From Gammaproteobacteria bacterium (GTDB lineage Bacteria > Pseudomonadota > Gammaproteobacteria > UBA9214): DNA of 6,701 nt. Shown here in pieces: positions 1 to 5,815 of the stretch (position 1 is its first letter; each line of letters begins with the position of its first letter). Location of the stretch: positions 1 to 6,701 of the forward strand of contig JAUVNM010000098.1 in NCBI GenBank assembly GCA_030599705.1, written 5' to 3'. The notes under the pieces are model-generated. The model saw only the letters and a program-made list of their open reading frames with translations, searched no databases and was not told the origin of the DNA. Made by a program: the position numbers and the translations under genes.

Positions 1-161
1 ACCCGGTAGCCGGCCGCCTCGATGTCTTCGGCAGGAAAGTTCTCGTCGGTCAGCTTGGTTTCCTGCAGGCACAGGATGTCTGCCTGCGACGCGGCCAGCC
101 AGTCAAGCACGTGCGGCAGGCGGACCTTCAGTGACTTGACGGTCCATGTGGCAATTTTCAT
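1..161 (-). CDS. xthA: Exodeoxyribonuclease III (AP endonuclease), N-terminal part, runs off the left edge
   Basis: Only the first 53 codons are present; the gene continues beyond base 1. The protein begins MKIATWTVKSLKVR and then matches the start of the exonuclease-phosphatase fold of ExoIII/AP endonucleases. It includes LPHVLDWLA and the metal-binding LQETK box, whose Glu is at about residue 34. Members of this family remove 3'-blocking groups and cut at abasic sites in base excision repair in the cytoplasm. Two family positions look unusual: the usual W-N-V-N-S near residues 6-10 reads W-T-V-K-S here, so the Asn at residue 7, an active-site residue in ExoIII, is Thr. The start at 161 is fixed by homology. 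No strong ribosome binding site precedes it, only TAAGAA about 3 bases upstream, and an inverted repeat begins 9 bases upstream. Family assignment is confident; whether the enzyme is active is not known. Confidence 0.88.
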   Translation of the reverse strand, partial: MKIATWTVKSLKVRLPHVLDWLAASQADILCLQETKLTDENFPAEDIEAAGYR

Positions 162-170
162 AAATTCTTA

Positions 171-200
171 CTCGCGCAAAGACGCAAAGGCGCCAAGAAA
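171..200 (+). repeat. Left arm of perfect 30-bp inverted repeat
   Basis: This arm is the exact reverse complement of 643-672. Inside it, three 8-base units follow one another at 175-198: CGCAAAGA, CGCAAAGG and CGCCAAGA. The similarity to the other arm stops abruptly at base 170 on the outside and at base 201 on the inside. It lies in the presumed leader of xthA, 9 bases upstream of that start codon. Confidence 0.9.
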
Positions 201-220
201 AAAGCTTTGTGTTCTAAAGC
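198..220 (-). terminator. Weak intrinsic terminator of the GxxExxY gene
   Basis: Read on the minus strand, GCTTT (220-216) can pair with AAAGC (208-204) across a 7-base loop, followed by six T (203-198). The stem has only 5 pairs, so termination would be weak. The stop codon of the cassette gene (216-214) lies within it. The T run overlaps the inner end of the left inverted repeat. Confidence 0.4.
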
Positions 221-591
221 CTGTTAACAAGCCGGGTGATACCATGTTTAATTAAATCGGCACCAAAATTTATCAACAGGCCGAGCCGACAACCTGAAAG
301 CTTCAAATATGTGATTAATTGTTTTTTGTGAACAGGTAGTACATTTTCTGTTGATTTCAGTTCGATGATTACCTTGCCTTCAACCAGAATATCAGCACGA
401 AATGCATCCATTAGCTGTAGTGTTTTATATGTAACGGGTATTGAATGCTGTCTCGAGAGCCTGAGATTTCTTTCCGTTAGCTCATGACACAAGGCGGCTT
501 CGTAAACAGTTTCGAGCAATCCAGGACCAAGTTCTTTATGAACCGTATAGGCGGCATCAACAACTTCCCTGGCAATCGTGTTTTCATCCAT
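214..591 (-). CDS. GxxExxY protein (PDDEXK_3 nuclease-like family)
   Basis: This is a 125-residue protein starting MDENTIAREVVDAAY. It carries the family's signature G-L-L-E-T-V-Y early on (about residues 24-30), then a PDDEXK-like core: RAD near residue 67, followed by V-I-I-E-L-K with the Glu and Lys near 77 and 79. A Q-L-I-T-Y-L motif near residue 91 and a hydrophobic GLLINFG strand near 104 follow. The family is small, widespread and often annotated as hypothetical. The fold is that of restriction-like nucleases, but I know of no settled function. An upstream ATG at 606 would add five residues, but GGAGGA (604-599) lies 7 bases before the ATG at 591 and would be coding if 606 were used, so 591 is preferred. 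The gene is distinctly AT-rich compared with its neighbours and is enclosed by inverted repeats. It is probably cytoplasmic, as no signal peptide or membrane segment is seen. Confidence 0.88.
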   Translation of the reverse strand: MDENTIAREVVDAAYTVHKELGPGLLETVYEAALCHELTERNLRLSRQHSIPVTYKTLQLMDAFRADILVEGKVIIELKSTENVLPVHKKQLITYLKLSGCRLGLLINFGADLIKHGITRLVNRL

Positions 592-598
592 GAGTATG

Positions 599-604
599 TC
601 CTCC
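599..604 (-). promoter_or_regulatory. Ribosome binding site that decides the GxxExxY start
   Basis: GGAGGA on the minus strand ends 7 bases before the ATG at 591. It overlaps the competing upstream ATG at 606, whose own upstream bases show no comparable site. This supports a 125-residue product over the 130-residue one. Confidence 0.75.
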
Positions 605-619
605 ATGACATAGCAGGAA

Positions 620-648
620 ATTATAGACGGGTTTTTACATTATTTCTT
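620..648 (-). promoter_or_regulatory. Possible promoter of the GxxExxY gene
   Basis: A perfect -10 hexamer TATAAT (minus strand, 625-620) lies about 29 bases upstream of the start codon at 591. At the 17-base spacing the -35 position is AAGAAA (648-643), a poor match formed by the inner end of the right inverted repeat. If used, transcription would begin near 613, giving a leader of about 22 bases. The cassette would then carry its own promoter. Confidence 0.45.
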
Positions 649-672
649 GGCGCCTTTGCGTCTTTGCGCGAG
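643..672 (-). repeat. Right arm of perfect 30-bp inverted repeat
   Basis: This arm is the exact reverse complement of 171-200, with the same three 8-base CGCAAAGR-like units read on the minus strand. It starts 6 bases downstream of the prlC stop codon, so the cassette leaves prlC intact. The match does not continue beyond 672 or inside 643. Confidence 0.9.
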
Positions 673-678
673 CCAGTG

Positions 679-2718
679 TTATGCCGCCAAACCGGAGTGG
701 CGCAACAGCGCATCGATAGTCGGTTCGCGGCCACGGAATTCCATGAACAGTTCCATGGGTTCGCGTGAGCCGCCCTGCTCGAGGATGCTGCTGAGGAATT
801 TTTCACCGGTGTCGTGGTTGAAGATGCCGGTTTCCTCAAAAGCGGAGAAGGCATCGGCAGACAGGACCTCGGCCCATTTATAGCTGTAGTAGCCGGCGGC
901 ATACCCGCCGCCGAAGATATGGGTAAAGCCGTTCTCGAAGCGGTTGAACGCAGGTGGCTGCAGGACGGCCACCTGTTCGCGTACTTCATTCAGTAATTCC
1001 CGGATACGGACGTCCTGTTCCGGGTTGTATTCCATATGCAGCCGGAAATCGAAAATGGAAAATTCCAGCTGCCGCACCATCTGCATGGCGGACTGGAAAT
1101 TCCTGGCCTTGCGCATGCGCCCGTACAGGTCATCGGGGATGGACTCGCCGGTCCGGTAATGGCTCGCAAACAGGTCGAGGGCTTCACGTTCCCAGCACCA
1201 GTTCTCCATGAACTGGCTGGGGAGTTCGACGGCGTCCCAGGCAACACCGTTGATACCGGAAACGCCGGCGTAGTCAACCCGGGTGAGCATGTGGTGCAGG
1301 CCGTGCCCGAATTCATGGAACAGGGTGATGACTTCGTTGTGTGTGAACAGCGCGGGATCGTCGCCGATCGGCGGGGTAAAATTGCAGGTCAGGTAGGCGA
1401 CCGGCGTCTGCAGACCCTGCACCGAGCGGCGCCGGCTGATGCACTCGTCCATCCAGGCGCCACCGCGCTTGTGCCGGCGCGCGTACAGGTCCAGGTAGAA
1501 TTCACCGCGCAGCTGCCCCGCAGCATCGTGGATGCGATAGAAGCGCACATCCTCGTGCCACGTGTCGACGCCGTCAACTGCTGCAATCGTGATCCCGTAG
1601 AGGCGCTCCACGATCGAGAACAGCCCGCTGACCACGCGCGGCTCCGGAAAATACGGTTTCAGTTCTTCCTGTGAGATCGCGTATTTCTGCTGGCGCAGCT
1701 TCTCCGAGTAGTAAGTGATGTCCCAGGCCTCCAGTGATTCCTGGTCATGGTATTTGCGTGCGTAGTCCCGGACTTCCTCAAGTTCCTGTTCGGCAGCATC
1801 CCGGGAGCGGGAGGCGAGGTCATTCAGGAACTCCATGACCTCGCCGGTGGTTTCGGCCATCTTGGTAGCCAGCGAGCGCTCGGCATAATTGTCGAAGCCC
1901 AGCAGGGTTGCGGCTTCATGGCGCAGCTCCAGTATCCGGTCCATCAGCCCGGCGTTGTCCCACTGGCCGGCCTGTGGCCCCTGGTCCGAGGCGCGGGTGA
2001 CAAAGGCGGTATACATCTCCTCGCGCAGCGCACGGTCATCGGCATAGGTCATGACCGGCATGTAGGACGGGAATTCCAGCGTGAACACCCAGTCCTCCAG
2101 CTCGCGCTGTTCGGCCGTCTGCCTGGCCAGCGCGCGTGCGGTTTCCGGCAGGCCAGTGAGCAGCTGTGCATCGCTTAGCTGTTTATGCCAGGCATTGGTG
2201 GCATCGAGTACGTTGTCGCTGTAAGTCGAGGTCAGCTTCGACAACTCCTGCATAATGGCCTTGTAGCGGTCGCGCGCCGCGGGTTCGAGCTCGATGCCGG
2301 ACAACCGGAAGTCGCGCATGGCATTGTCGATGACCTTGCGCTGCGCGGTGTCCAGCCGGTCGTATTCCGGACCTTCGGCGATCTGGCGCCAGGCCTGGTG
2401 CAGGCCCTCGTGCTGGCCCATCTCGGTGGCATATTCGCTCAGCTTCGGCAGGCAGACATTGTAGGCAGCACGCAGGGCTTCGCTGTTTACCACGGAGTTC
2501 ATGTGGCTGACCGGTGACCAGGCGCGGCTCAAGCGGTCATCCGCGGCCTCCAGCGGCTCGACCAGGTTGTCCCAGGTGTACTGGGAATTGCGCTCCAGCA
2601 GGTCGGTGACCAGCCGACGGTTGTCGTCCAGCAAGCGCTCGATTGCGGGGACGATGTGTTCGGGACGGATAGCGGAGAACGGCGGCAGGCCGTGCAGCGC
2701 GAGCAGGGGATTTGACAT
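679..2718 (-). CDS. prlC: Oligopeptidase A (M3 family zinc metallopeptidase)
   Basis: The 679-residue product is almost exactly the length of E. coli oligopeptidase A (680) and resembles it from end to end, beginning MSNPLLALHGLPPFSAIRPE. The zinc site is H468-E-F-G-H472, with the third ligand Glu about residue 498 in the following VELPSQF stretch. The C-terminal GGYAAGYYSYKWA segment holds the substrate-binding tyrosines of the family. The enzyme degrades short peptides, including cleaved signal peptides, in the cytoplasm. The frame is open upstream to 2898, but the start at 2718 matches the family N-terminus and has an AGAGG about 10 bases upstream. The gene is divergent from a gamma-carbonic anhydrase gene, an adjacency I recall from Pseudomonas. 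No intrinsic terminator is seen after the stop; the cassette repeat begins 6 bases later. Confidence 0.97.
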   Translation of the reverse strand: MSNPLLALHGLPPFSAIRPEHIVPAIERLLDDNRRLVTDLLERNSQYTWDNLVEPLEAADDRLSRAWSPVSHMNSVVNSEALRAAYNVCLPKLSEYATEMGQHEGLHQAWRQIAEGPEYDRLDTAQRKVIDNAMRDFRLSGIELEPAARDRYKAIMQELSKLTSTYSDNVLDATNAWHKQLSDAQLLTGLPETARALARQTAEQRELEDWVFTLEFPSYMPVMTYADDRALREEMYTAFVTRASDQGPQAGQWDNAGLMDRILELRHEAATLLGFDNYAERSLATKMAETTGEVMEFLNDLASRSRDAAEQELEEVRDYARKYHDQESLEAWDITYYSEKLRQQKYAISQEELKPYFPEPRVVSGLFSIVERLYGITIAAVDGVDTWHEDVRFYRIHDAAGQLRGEFYLDLYARRHKRGGAWMDECISRRRSVQGLQTPVAYLTCNFTPPIGDDPALFTHNEVITLFHEFGHGLHHMLTRVDYAGVSGINGVAWDAVELPSQFMENWCWEREALDLFASHYRTGESIPDDLYGRMRKARNFQSAMQMVRQLEFSIFDFRLHMEYNPEQDVRIRELLNEVREQVAVLQPPAFNRFENGFTHIFGGGYAAGYYSYKWAEVLSADAFSAFEETGIFNHDTGEKFLSSILEQGGSREPMELFMEFRGREPTIDALLRHSGLAA

Positions 2719-2852
2719 GCAGTGACAACCTCTTTGTTGCGATTCACCGTGAGTAAACTGGTGCGCTACTCTAGCATGGCGGGTTGGGTGTGAACATTGA
2801 CAGGCCCGCTGCGCCTGTACCATTGCATCGGAATCCATTATCTTCTGCTGCC
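2719..2852. promoter_or_regulatory. Divergent promoter region between prlC and the gamma-carbonic anhydrase gene
   Basis: This 134-base gap must hold promoters for both directions. On the plus strand a perfect -35 TTGACA (2797-2802) is followed after a short 15-base spacer by TACCAT (2818-2823), a partial -10. On the minus strand TTCACA (2794-2789) and TAGAGT (2773-2768) are possible elements, also 15 bases apart. The spacing is suboptimal in both cases, so the exact sites are uncertain. Confidence 0.4.
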
Positions 2853-3386
2853 ATGAGTATCCGGGATTTCGAAGGCATCCATCCGGACATTGCTGCATCA
2901 GCGCATGTCGACCCCACTGCCCTGGTGATCGGTGCTGTCACGCTGGCCGCGGATGTCTCGCTGTGGCCGATGGTGGTGGCGCGCGGGGACGTCAATTCCA
3001 TCAGGATCGGTGCCCGTACCAACATCCAGGACGGCACCATCCTGCATGTCAGTCATGACAGTGAATTTGCACCGGGTGGTTTTCCGCTCACCATCGGCGC
3101 CGATATCACCGTCGGGCACCAGTGCATTCTGCATGGCTGCACCGTCGAGGACCGCTGCCTGGTCGGCATGGCTGCCACGGTGATGGACGGTGCGGTGCTC
3201 CGCGCGGGCGTGTTGCTGGGCGCCGGCAGCCTGGTGCCGCCGGGGCAGGAACTGGAGGGCGGGTTCCTGTGGATGGGATCACCGGCGCGCAAGGTGCGGC
3301 CGCTGCGTGACGAGGAACAGGCATTCCTCGAATATTCCGCCAGCCACTATGTCGAATTAAAAAACCGGCACATGGCAAAGTCATAG
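2853..3386 (+). CDS. Gamma-carbonic anhydrase family protein (YrdA-like left-handed beta-helix)
   Basis: The 177-residue protein shows the hexapeptide-repeat pattern of a left-handed beta-helix and aligns well with E. coli YrdA. The features are WPMVVARGD (38-46), ARTNIQDGTILHVSH (54-68) and the histidine pair in VGHQCILHGC (89 and 94). Together with H68 these give the three zinc ligands of the gamma class. R44, D46 and Q59 are conserved family positions. YrdA-like members bind metal and form trimers, but carbonic anhydrase activity has often not been demonstrated, so the reaction is uncertain. The start at 2853 fits the family N-terminus although no good ribosome binding site precedes it. 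A TTG at 2784 would only add a leader with no family similarity. The RRM gene follows in the same direction after 63 bases. The location is probably cytoplasmic. Confidence 0.92.
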   Translation: MSIRDFEGIHPDIAASAHVDPTALVIGAVTLAADVSLWPMVVARGDVNSIRIGARTNIQDGTILHVSHDSEFAPGGFPLTIGADITVGHQCILHGCTVEDRCLVGMAATVMDGAVLRAGVLLGAGSLVPPGQELEGGFLWMGSPARKVRPLRDEEQAFLEYSASHYVELKNRHMAKS

Positions 3387-3411
3387 CTTGTCTGCTGCAG
3401 TTTGCCGGTTT
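3362..3411 (+). terminator. Long-loop hairpin across the carbonic anhydrase stop codon, possible weak terminator
   Basis: AAACCGGCA (3362-3370) is exactly complementary to TGCCGGTTT (3403-3411), giving a 9-pair stem with a 32-base loop that contains the TAG stop at 3384-3386. A T-rich stretch (TTTATTGTTG) follows the stem. The loop is longer than usual for an intrinsic terminator and the T run is broken, so it may instead be an mRNA 3'-end or processing structure. Confidence 0.3.
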
Positions 3412-3449
3412 ATTGTTGTATGCATGGCTGACAGGAATTATATCCCGGT

Positions 3450-3782
3450 ATGATTATTTTCATCGGCAACCTGACCGCTGAAATAACCGCGCATGACCTC
3501 GTTGCCGTGGCACAGCTGGCGGCCGGTACCCCTGTGAAGGTTTACAAGAAGCCGGATGGTAATGGTGGCCTGTATCGCTTTGGACTGGTGCACCTGAATT
3601 CGGAGAAGGAAGGCAGCAAGCTGATTCGGCGGCTGCAGCGGACCGAAATGCACGGGAACAGCCTGGAGACCCGGGAATACGGACACCGCCACACCGGCAA
3701 TGAACGCCGCCGGCTCGACTGGCGCACTGCTCCCTGGCACGAGCCGGAACGCCGCAAGGGTGAGCGGCGCGCGCCGGATTAA
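3450..3782 (+). CDS. Small RNA-binding protein with one RRM domain and a basic tail
   Basis: The 110-residue protein has both RRM core motifs. RNP2 is I-F-I-G-N-L at residues 3-8, and an RNP1-like Y-R-F-G-L-V-H-L is at 42-49. Between them is a helix-like segment (14-24). The domain ends near residue 73. Residues 79-108 form a charged, Arg-rich tail containing ERRR and RRKGERR, which probably adds non-specific RNA affinity. Single-RRM proteins of about 80-110 residues occur in many proteobacteria and cyanobacteria and are thought to act on mRNA, some during cold or stress; the target of this one is unknown. The aromatic residue usual at the third RNP1 position is present as F44, while the usual aromatic near the end is replaced by L49. 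An AGGA lies 13 bases upstream of the ATG, farther than usual. The gene converges on aroE. Confidence 0.82.
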   Translation: MIIFIGNLTAEITAHDLVAVAQLAAGTPVKVYKKPDGNGGLYRFGLVHLNSEKEGSKLIRRLQRTEMHGNSLETREYGHRHTGNERRRLDWRTAPWHEPERRKGERRAPD

Positions 3783-3826
3783 CAGCGACATCCGGTCTGT
3801 TCTGCATGGCGGATTCGCCAGTAGGA

Positions 3827-3861
3827 CCGGCCCCCGGCCGGGAATGCCTTTCCCCGCGGGG
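3827..3861. other. GC-rich hairpins between convergent genes
   Basis: CCGGCC (3827-3832) and GGCCGG (3836-3841) form a perfect 6-pair stem with a 3-base loop. CCCCGCGGGG (3852-3861) is a perfect palindrome just before the aroE stop. They lie where transcripts of the RRM gene and aroE meet. Neither is followed by a T run, so they could impede transcription in both directions but are not classic intrinsic terminators. Confidence 0.3.
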
Positions 3862-3869
3862 CGCGGGTC

Positions 3870-4688
3870 TTACTGGTTACGCAGCTCCGCAATTACCGGC
3901 CCGGTATCCGGGCGCACATCCCGCCACAGGTAAAACGATTCCGCGGCCTGTTCGACCAGCATGCCCAGCCCGTCCACCGAGTGTGCCGCGCCCCGTTCCC
4001 TGCCCCAGCGCACAAACGCGGTCGGTTCATCGCCATACATCATGTCATAGCACCACGTGTCAGCGCTGACCACGCTGGCCGGCAGTGCCGGGACCGTACC
4101 GGACAGGCTAGCCGCCGTGGCATTGATGATGACATCGAAGGACTGGCCGTCGGGTCCGTCCAGACCGCAGCCCTCGATCCTTCCGAGTCCACAGAAACGT
4201 CGTGCCAGCGCAACGGCCTTTGCGGCGGTGCGGTTGGCAACCACCAGCAGTGCGGGGTGTTCAGTCAGCAGGGGTTCGATGACCCCCTGCGCGGCCCCCC
4301 CGGCCCCGACCAGCAACAGGCGCTTGCCGGTGAGTGCACAGCCATGATTGAGGGTGAGGTCGCGCACCAGGCCGACGCCGTCGGTGTTGTCACCGAAATG
4401 TTTGCCCGCTGCATCGAGTACCAGGGTGTTGACCGCGCCCGCCAGTTCGGCACGCTCGCTGCGTTGTACCGCCAGTGCCCAGGCGTCTTCCTTGAACGGG
4501 ACGGTGATATTCAGGCCGCGGCCGCCATTGGCGTGAAACTCCCCGACGGCACTGGCGAGTCCAGCGGGCTCAACCCGTATGGCGGTGTAGTCCATGTCCT
4601 GCCCGGTCTGGCGGGCGAACAGGGTATGAATGCGGGGTGATTTACTGTGGGCAACCGGGTTGCCCATGACGGCATAACGGTCGGTCAT
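3870..4688 (-). CDS. aroE: Shikimate dehydrogenase (NADP+)
   Basis: The 272-residue product equals the length of E. coli AroE and carries all its marks. The shikimate pocket has SKSPRIH with S15 and S17, NITVPFKE with the catalytic K66, N87, and GDNTDG with the catalytic D103. The nucleotide-binding loop is GAGGAAQG from residue 128, followed by ANRT (151-154), whose Arg is typical of NADP preference. NATA (189-192), YDMMYG (214-219) and DGLGMLVEQAA (239-249) complete the active site. The enzyme reduces 3-dehydroshikimate to shikimate in the cytoplasm, the fourth step from erythrose 4-phosphate to chorismate. Its ATG overlaps the hemB stop codon in an ATGA arrangement, so it is almost certainly translated from the same transcript as hemB. 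No sign of damage is seen. Confidence 0.97.
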   Translation of the reverse strand: MTDRYAVMGNPVAHSKSPRIHTLFARQTGQDMDYTAIRVEPAGLASAVGEFHANGGRGLNITVPFKEDAWALAVQRSERAELAGAVNTLVLDAAGKHFGDNTDGVGLVRDLTLNHGCALTGKRLLLVGAGGAAQGVIEPLLTEHPALLVVANRTAAKAVALARRFCGLGRIEGCGLDGPDGQSFDVIINATAASLSGTVPALPASVVSADTWCYDMMYGDEPTAFVRWGRERGAAHSVDGLGMLVEQAAESFYLWRDVRPDTGPVIAELRNQ

Positions 4689-5701
4689 CCCGCTTGCAGC
4701 CAGCTTGCCACGGTCCTGGCGTAGTAACTCAGGATGGCGTCGGCGCCGGCGCGTTTGAATGCGAGCAGTGATTCCATGACGACGGCCTGTTCGTCCAGCC
4801 AGCCGTTTTGCGCAGCAGCCTTGAGCATGGCGTATTCGCCGCTGACCTGGTAGGCCAATGTCGGGACACCGAAATGGTCTTTTGCGCGCCGGATGATATC
4901 CAGATAGGGCAGGCCCGGTTTCACCATGATCATGTCTGCGCCTTCATCGATATCCAGCGCGATCTCCCGCAGTGCCTCGTCGCTGTTGGCCGGGTCCATC
5001 TGGTAACTGTATTTGTCGCCGCTGCCGAGGCTGGCCGCTGATCCCACGGCGTCACGGAACGGACCGTAGAATGCAGAGGCGTACTTGGCGGAGTAGGCCA
5101 GGATGCGCGTGTTGCTGTGACCGGCGCTCTCCAGCGCAGCGCGAATGGCGCCGATACGGCCATCCATCATGTCGGACGGGGCCACGACATCCGCCCCGGC
5201 ATGGGCGTGTGATTCGGCCTGTTTGACCAGTACCTCGACAGTGGCATCGTTCAGTACATAGCCGTGTTCATCAATCAGGCCGTCCTGGCCATGCGTGGTG
5301 AAGGGGTCGAGCGCCACGTCGGTGATAATGCCGAGCCCGGGCAGTTGCTCTTTCAGCGAGCTGACGGCGCGTTGCGCCAGACCCTCCGGGTTGAAGGCCT
5401 CGCGTGCATCCCCGGTTTTCTGTTCTGCAGGTATCACCGGGAACAGGGCGATGGCGGGGATGCCAAGTTCGTATGCCTCGGCCGCATCGCGCAGCAGTTC
5501 GTCGATACTGAGGCGTTCAATGCCCGGCATTGACGGCACCGGCTCGCGCTGGCCATTTCCTTCGAGGACGAAGACCGGGTAAATCAGGTCATCCGTGGTC
5601 AACCGGTGTTCGCGCATCAGGCGTCGGGAAAACTCATCGCACCGCATGCGCCGCATGCGTGTGCCGGGGTAGGCGCCCTGCCCTGCTGGTTTTGCTGTCA
5701 C
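4685..5701 (-). CDS. hemB: Porphobilinogen synthase (delta-aminolevulinic acid dehydratase)
   Basis: The 338-residue enzyme joins two 5-aminolevulinate molecules into porphobilinogen, an early step of heme, siroheme and cobalamin synthesis in the cytoplasm. The two active-site lysines are visible: K206 in LAYSAKYASAFYG and the Schiff-base K261 in IMVKPGLPYLD. VAPSDMMDGRI lies at 173-183. The metal region reads TDVALDPFTTHGQDG (127-141) with Asp and Ala where the zinc type has cysteines, so this is the cysteine-free, magnesium-type form known from Pseudomonas aeruginosa. The start chosen is GTG at 5701, because AAGGAG (5713-5708) sits 6 bases before it and the usual family N-terminus begins shortly after. 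The frame is open to an ATG at 5764, but that would make the ribosome binding site coding. The gene is first in a unit with aroE. Confidence 0.96.
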   Translation of the reverse strand: MTAKPAGQGAYPGTRMRRMRCDEFSRRLMREHRLTTDDLIYPVFVLEGNGQREPVPSMPGIERLSIDELLRDAAEAYELGIPAIALFPVIPAEQKTGDAREAFNPEGLAQRAVSSLKEQLPGLGIITDVALDPFTTHGQDGLIDEHGYVLNDATVEVLVKQAESHAHAGADVVAPSDMMDGRIGAIRAALESAGHSNTRILAYSAKYASAFYGPFRDAVGSAASLGSGDKYSYQMDPANSDEALREIALDIDEGADMIMVKPGLPYLDIIRRAKDHFGVPTLAYQVSGEYAMLKAAAQNGWLDEQAVVMESLLAFKRAGADAILSYYARTVASWLQAG

Positions 5702-5707
5702 ACTGGT

Positions 5708-5713
5708 CTCCTT
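5708..5713 (-). promoter_or_regulatory. Ribosome binding site that decides the hemB GTG start
   Basis: AAGGAG on the minus strand is separated from the GTG at 5701 by exactly 6 bases (ACCAGT). It is the strongest Shine-Dalgarno match near the hemB 5' end and argues against the ATG at 5764. Confidence 0.8.
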
Positions 5714-5776
5714 GGGCCGTTGCCGGCGGCTAGTGTACCGTGCCCTGCCGGGTGCTGTGTCCACCCATGGTCAGAT

Positions 5777-5805
5777 TTAATAATATACTTATAAATCAGT
5801 ATGAT
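5777..5805 (+). promoter_or_regulatory. Candidate sigma-70 promoter of the small RNA
   Basis: TTAATA (5777-5782, 4 of 6 consensus matches) and TATGAT (5800-5805, 5 of 6) are separated by 17 bases, the ideal spacing. They sit in the most AT-rich stretch of this gap. Transcription would begin near 5812 and run toward the strong terminator at 5986-6011. There is no plus-strand gene between them. Confidence 0.5.
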
Positions 5806-5815
5806 ATATGGACAA
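5788..5815 (-). promoter_or_regulatory. Candidate hemB promoter, overlapping the small RNA promoter
   Basis: On the minus strand TTGTCC (5815-5810) and TATAAG (5793-5788) are 16 bases apart. A transcript from about 5781 would have a leader of roughly 80 bases before hemB. TATTAT at 5785-5780 is an alternative -10. The elements interleave with those of the plus-strand promoter, so the two may compete for RNA polymerase. Confidence 0.35.

Larger units (their letters stand above)
171..672. mobile_element. Candidate GxxExxY cassette bounded by perfect 30-bp inverted repeats
   Basis: A 502-bp unit has a perfect 30-bp inverted repeat at its two ends (171-200 and 643-672) and one gene filling the inside. 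It sits tightly between two housekeeping genes: its right end is 6 bases from the prlC stop codon and its left end is 9 bases from the xthA start codon. The interior is much more AT-rich than the surroundings: bases 301-360 contain 17 G/C of 60, against 35 of 60 at 2041-2100 in prlC. It appears to carry its own promoter, ribosome binding site and weak terminator. These facts suggest an inserted, possibly mobile or selfish unit. No target-site duplication is visible just outside the repeats and no known transposase is encoded, so the mobile label is an inference. Confidence 0.45.

Noticed and set aside
171..200. Tandem 8-base units as a CRISPR array
   Set aside because: The units are directly adjacent without spacers and far too short.
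160..683. Target-site duplication flanking the cassette
   Set aside because: Bases just outside the repeats (TTCTTA on the left, CCAGTG on the right) do not match, so no duplication is claimed.
1036..2178. Long plus-strand open frames (for example 1036-1674 and 1747-2178)
   Set aside because: They lie entirely inside prlC on the opposite strand and reflect its GC-rich codon use.
2784..2852. TTG start giving a 23-residue longer carbonic anhydrase
   Set aside because: The extra residues have no family similarity and would span the possible promoter; 2853 gives the usual N-terminus.
2719..2898. N-terminal extension of prlC to an upstream start at 2898
   Set aside because: The family N-terminus begins exactly at 2718 and the extension would overlap the carbonic anhydrase gene and the divergent promoters.
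5702..5764. ATG at 5764 as hemB start
   Set aside because: It would place the AAGGAG ribosome binding site inside the coding region and add an Arg-rich leader not typical of the family.
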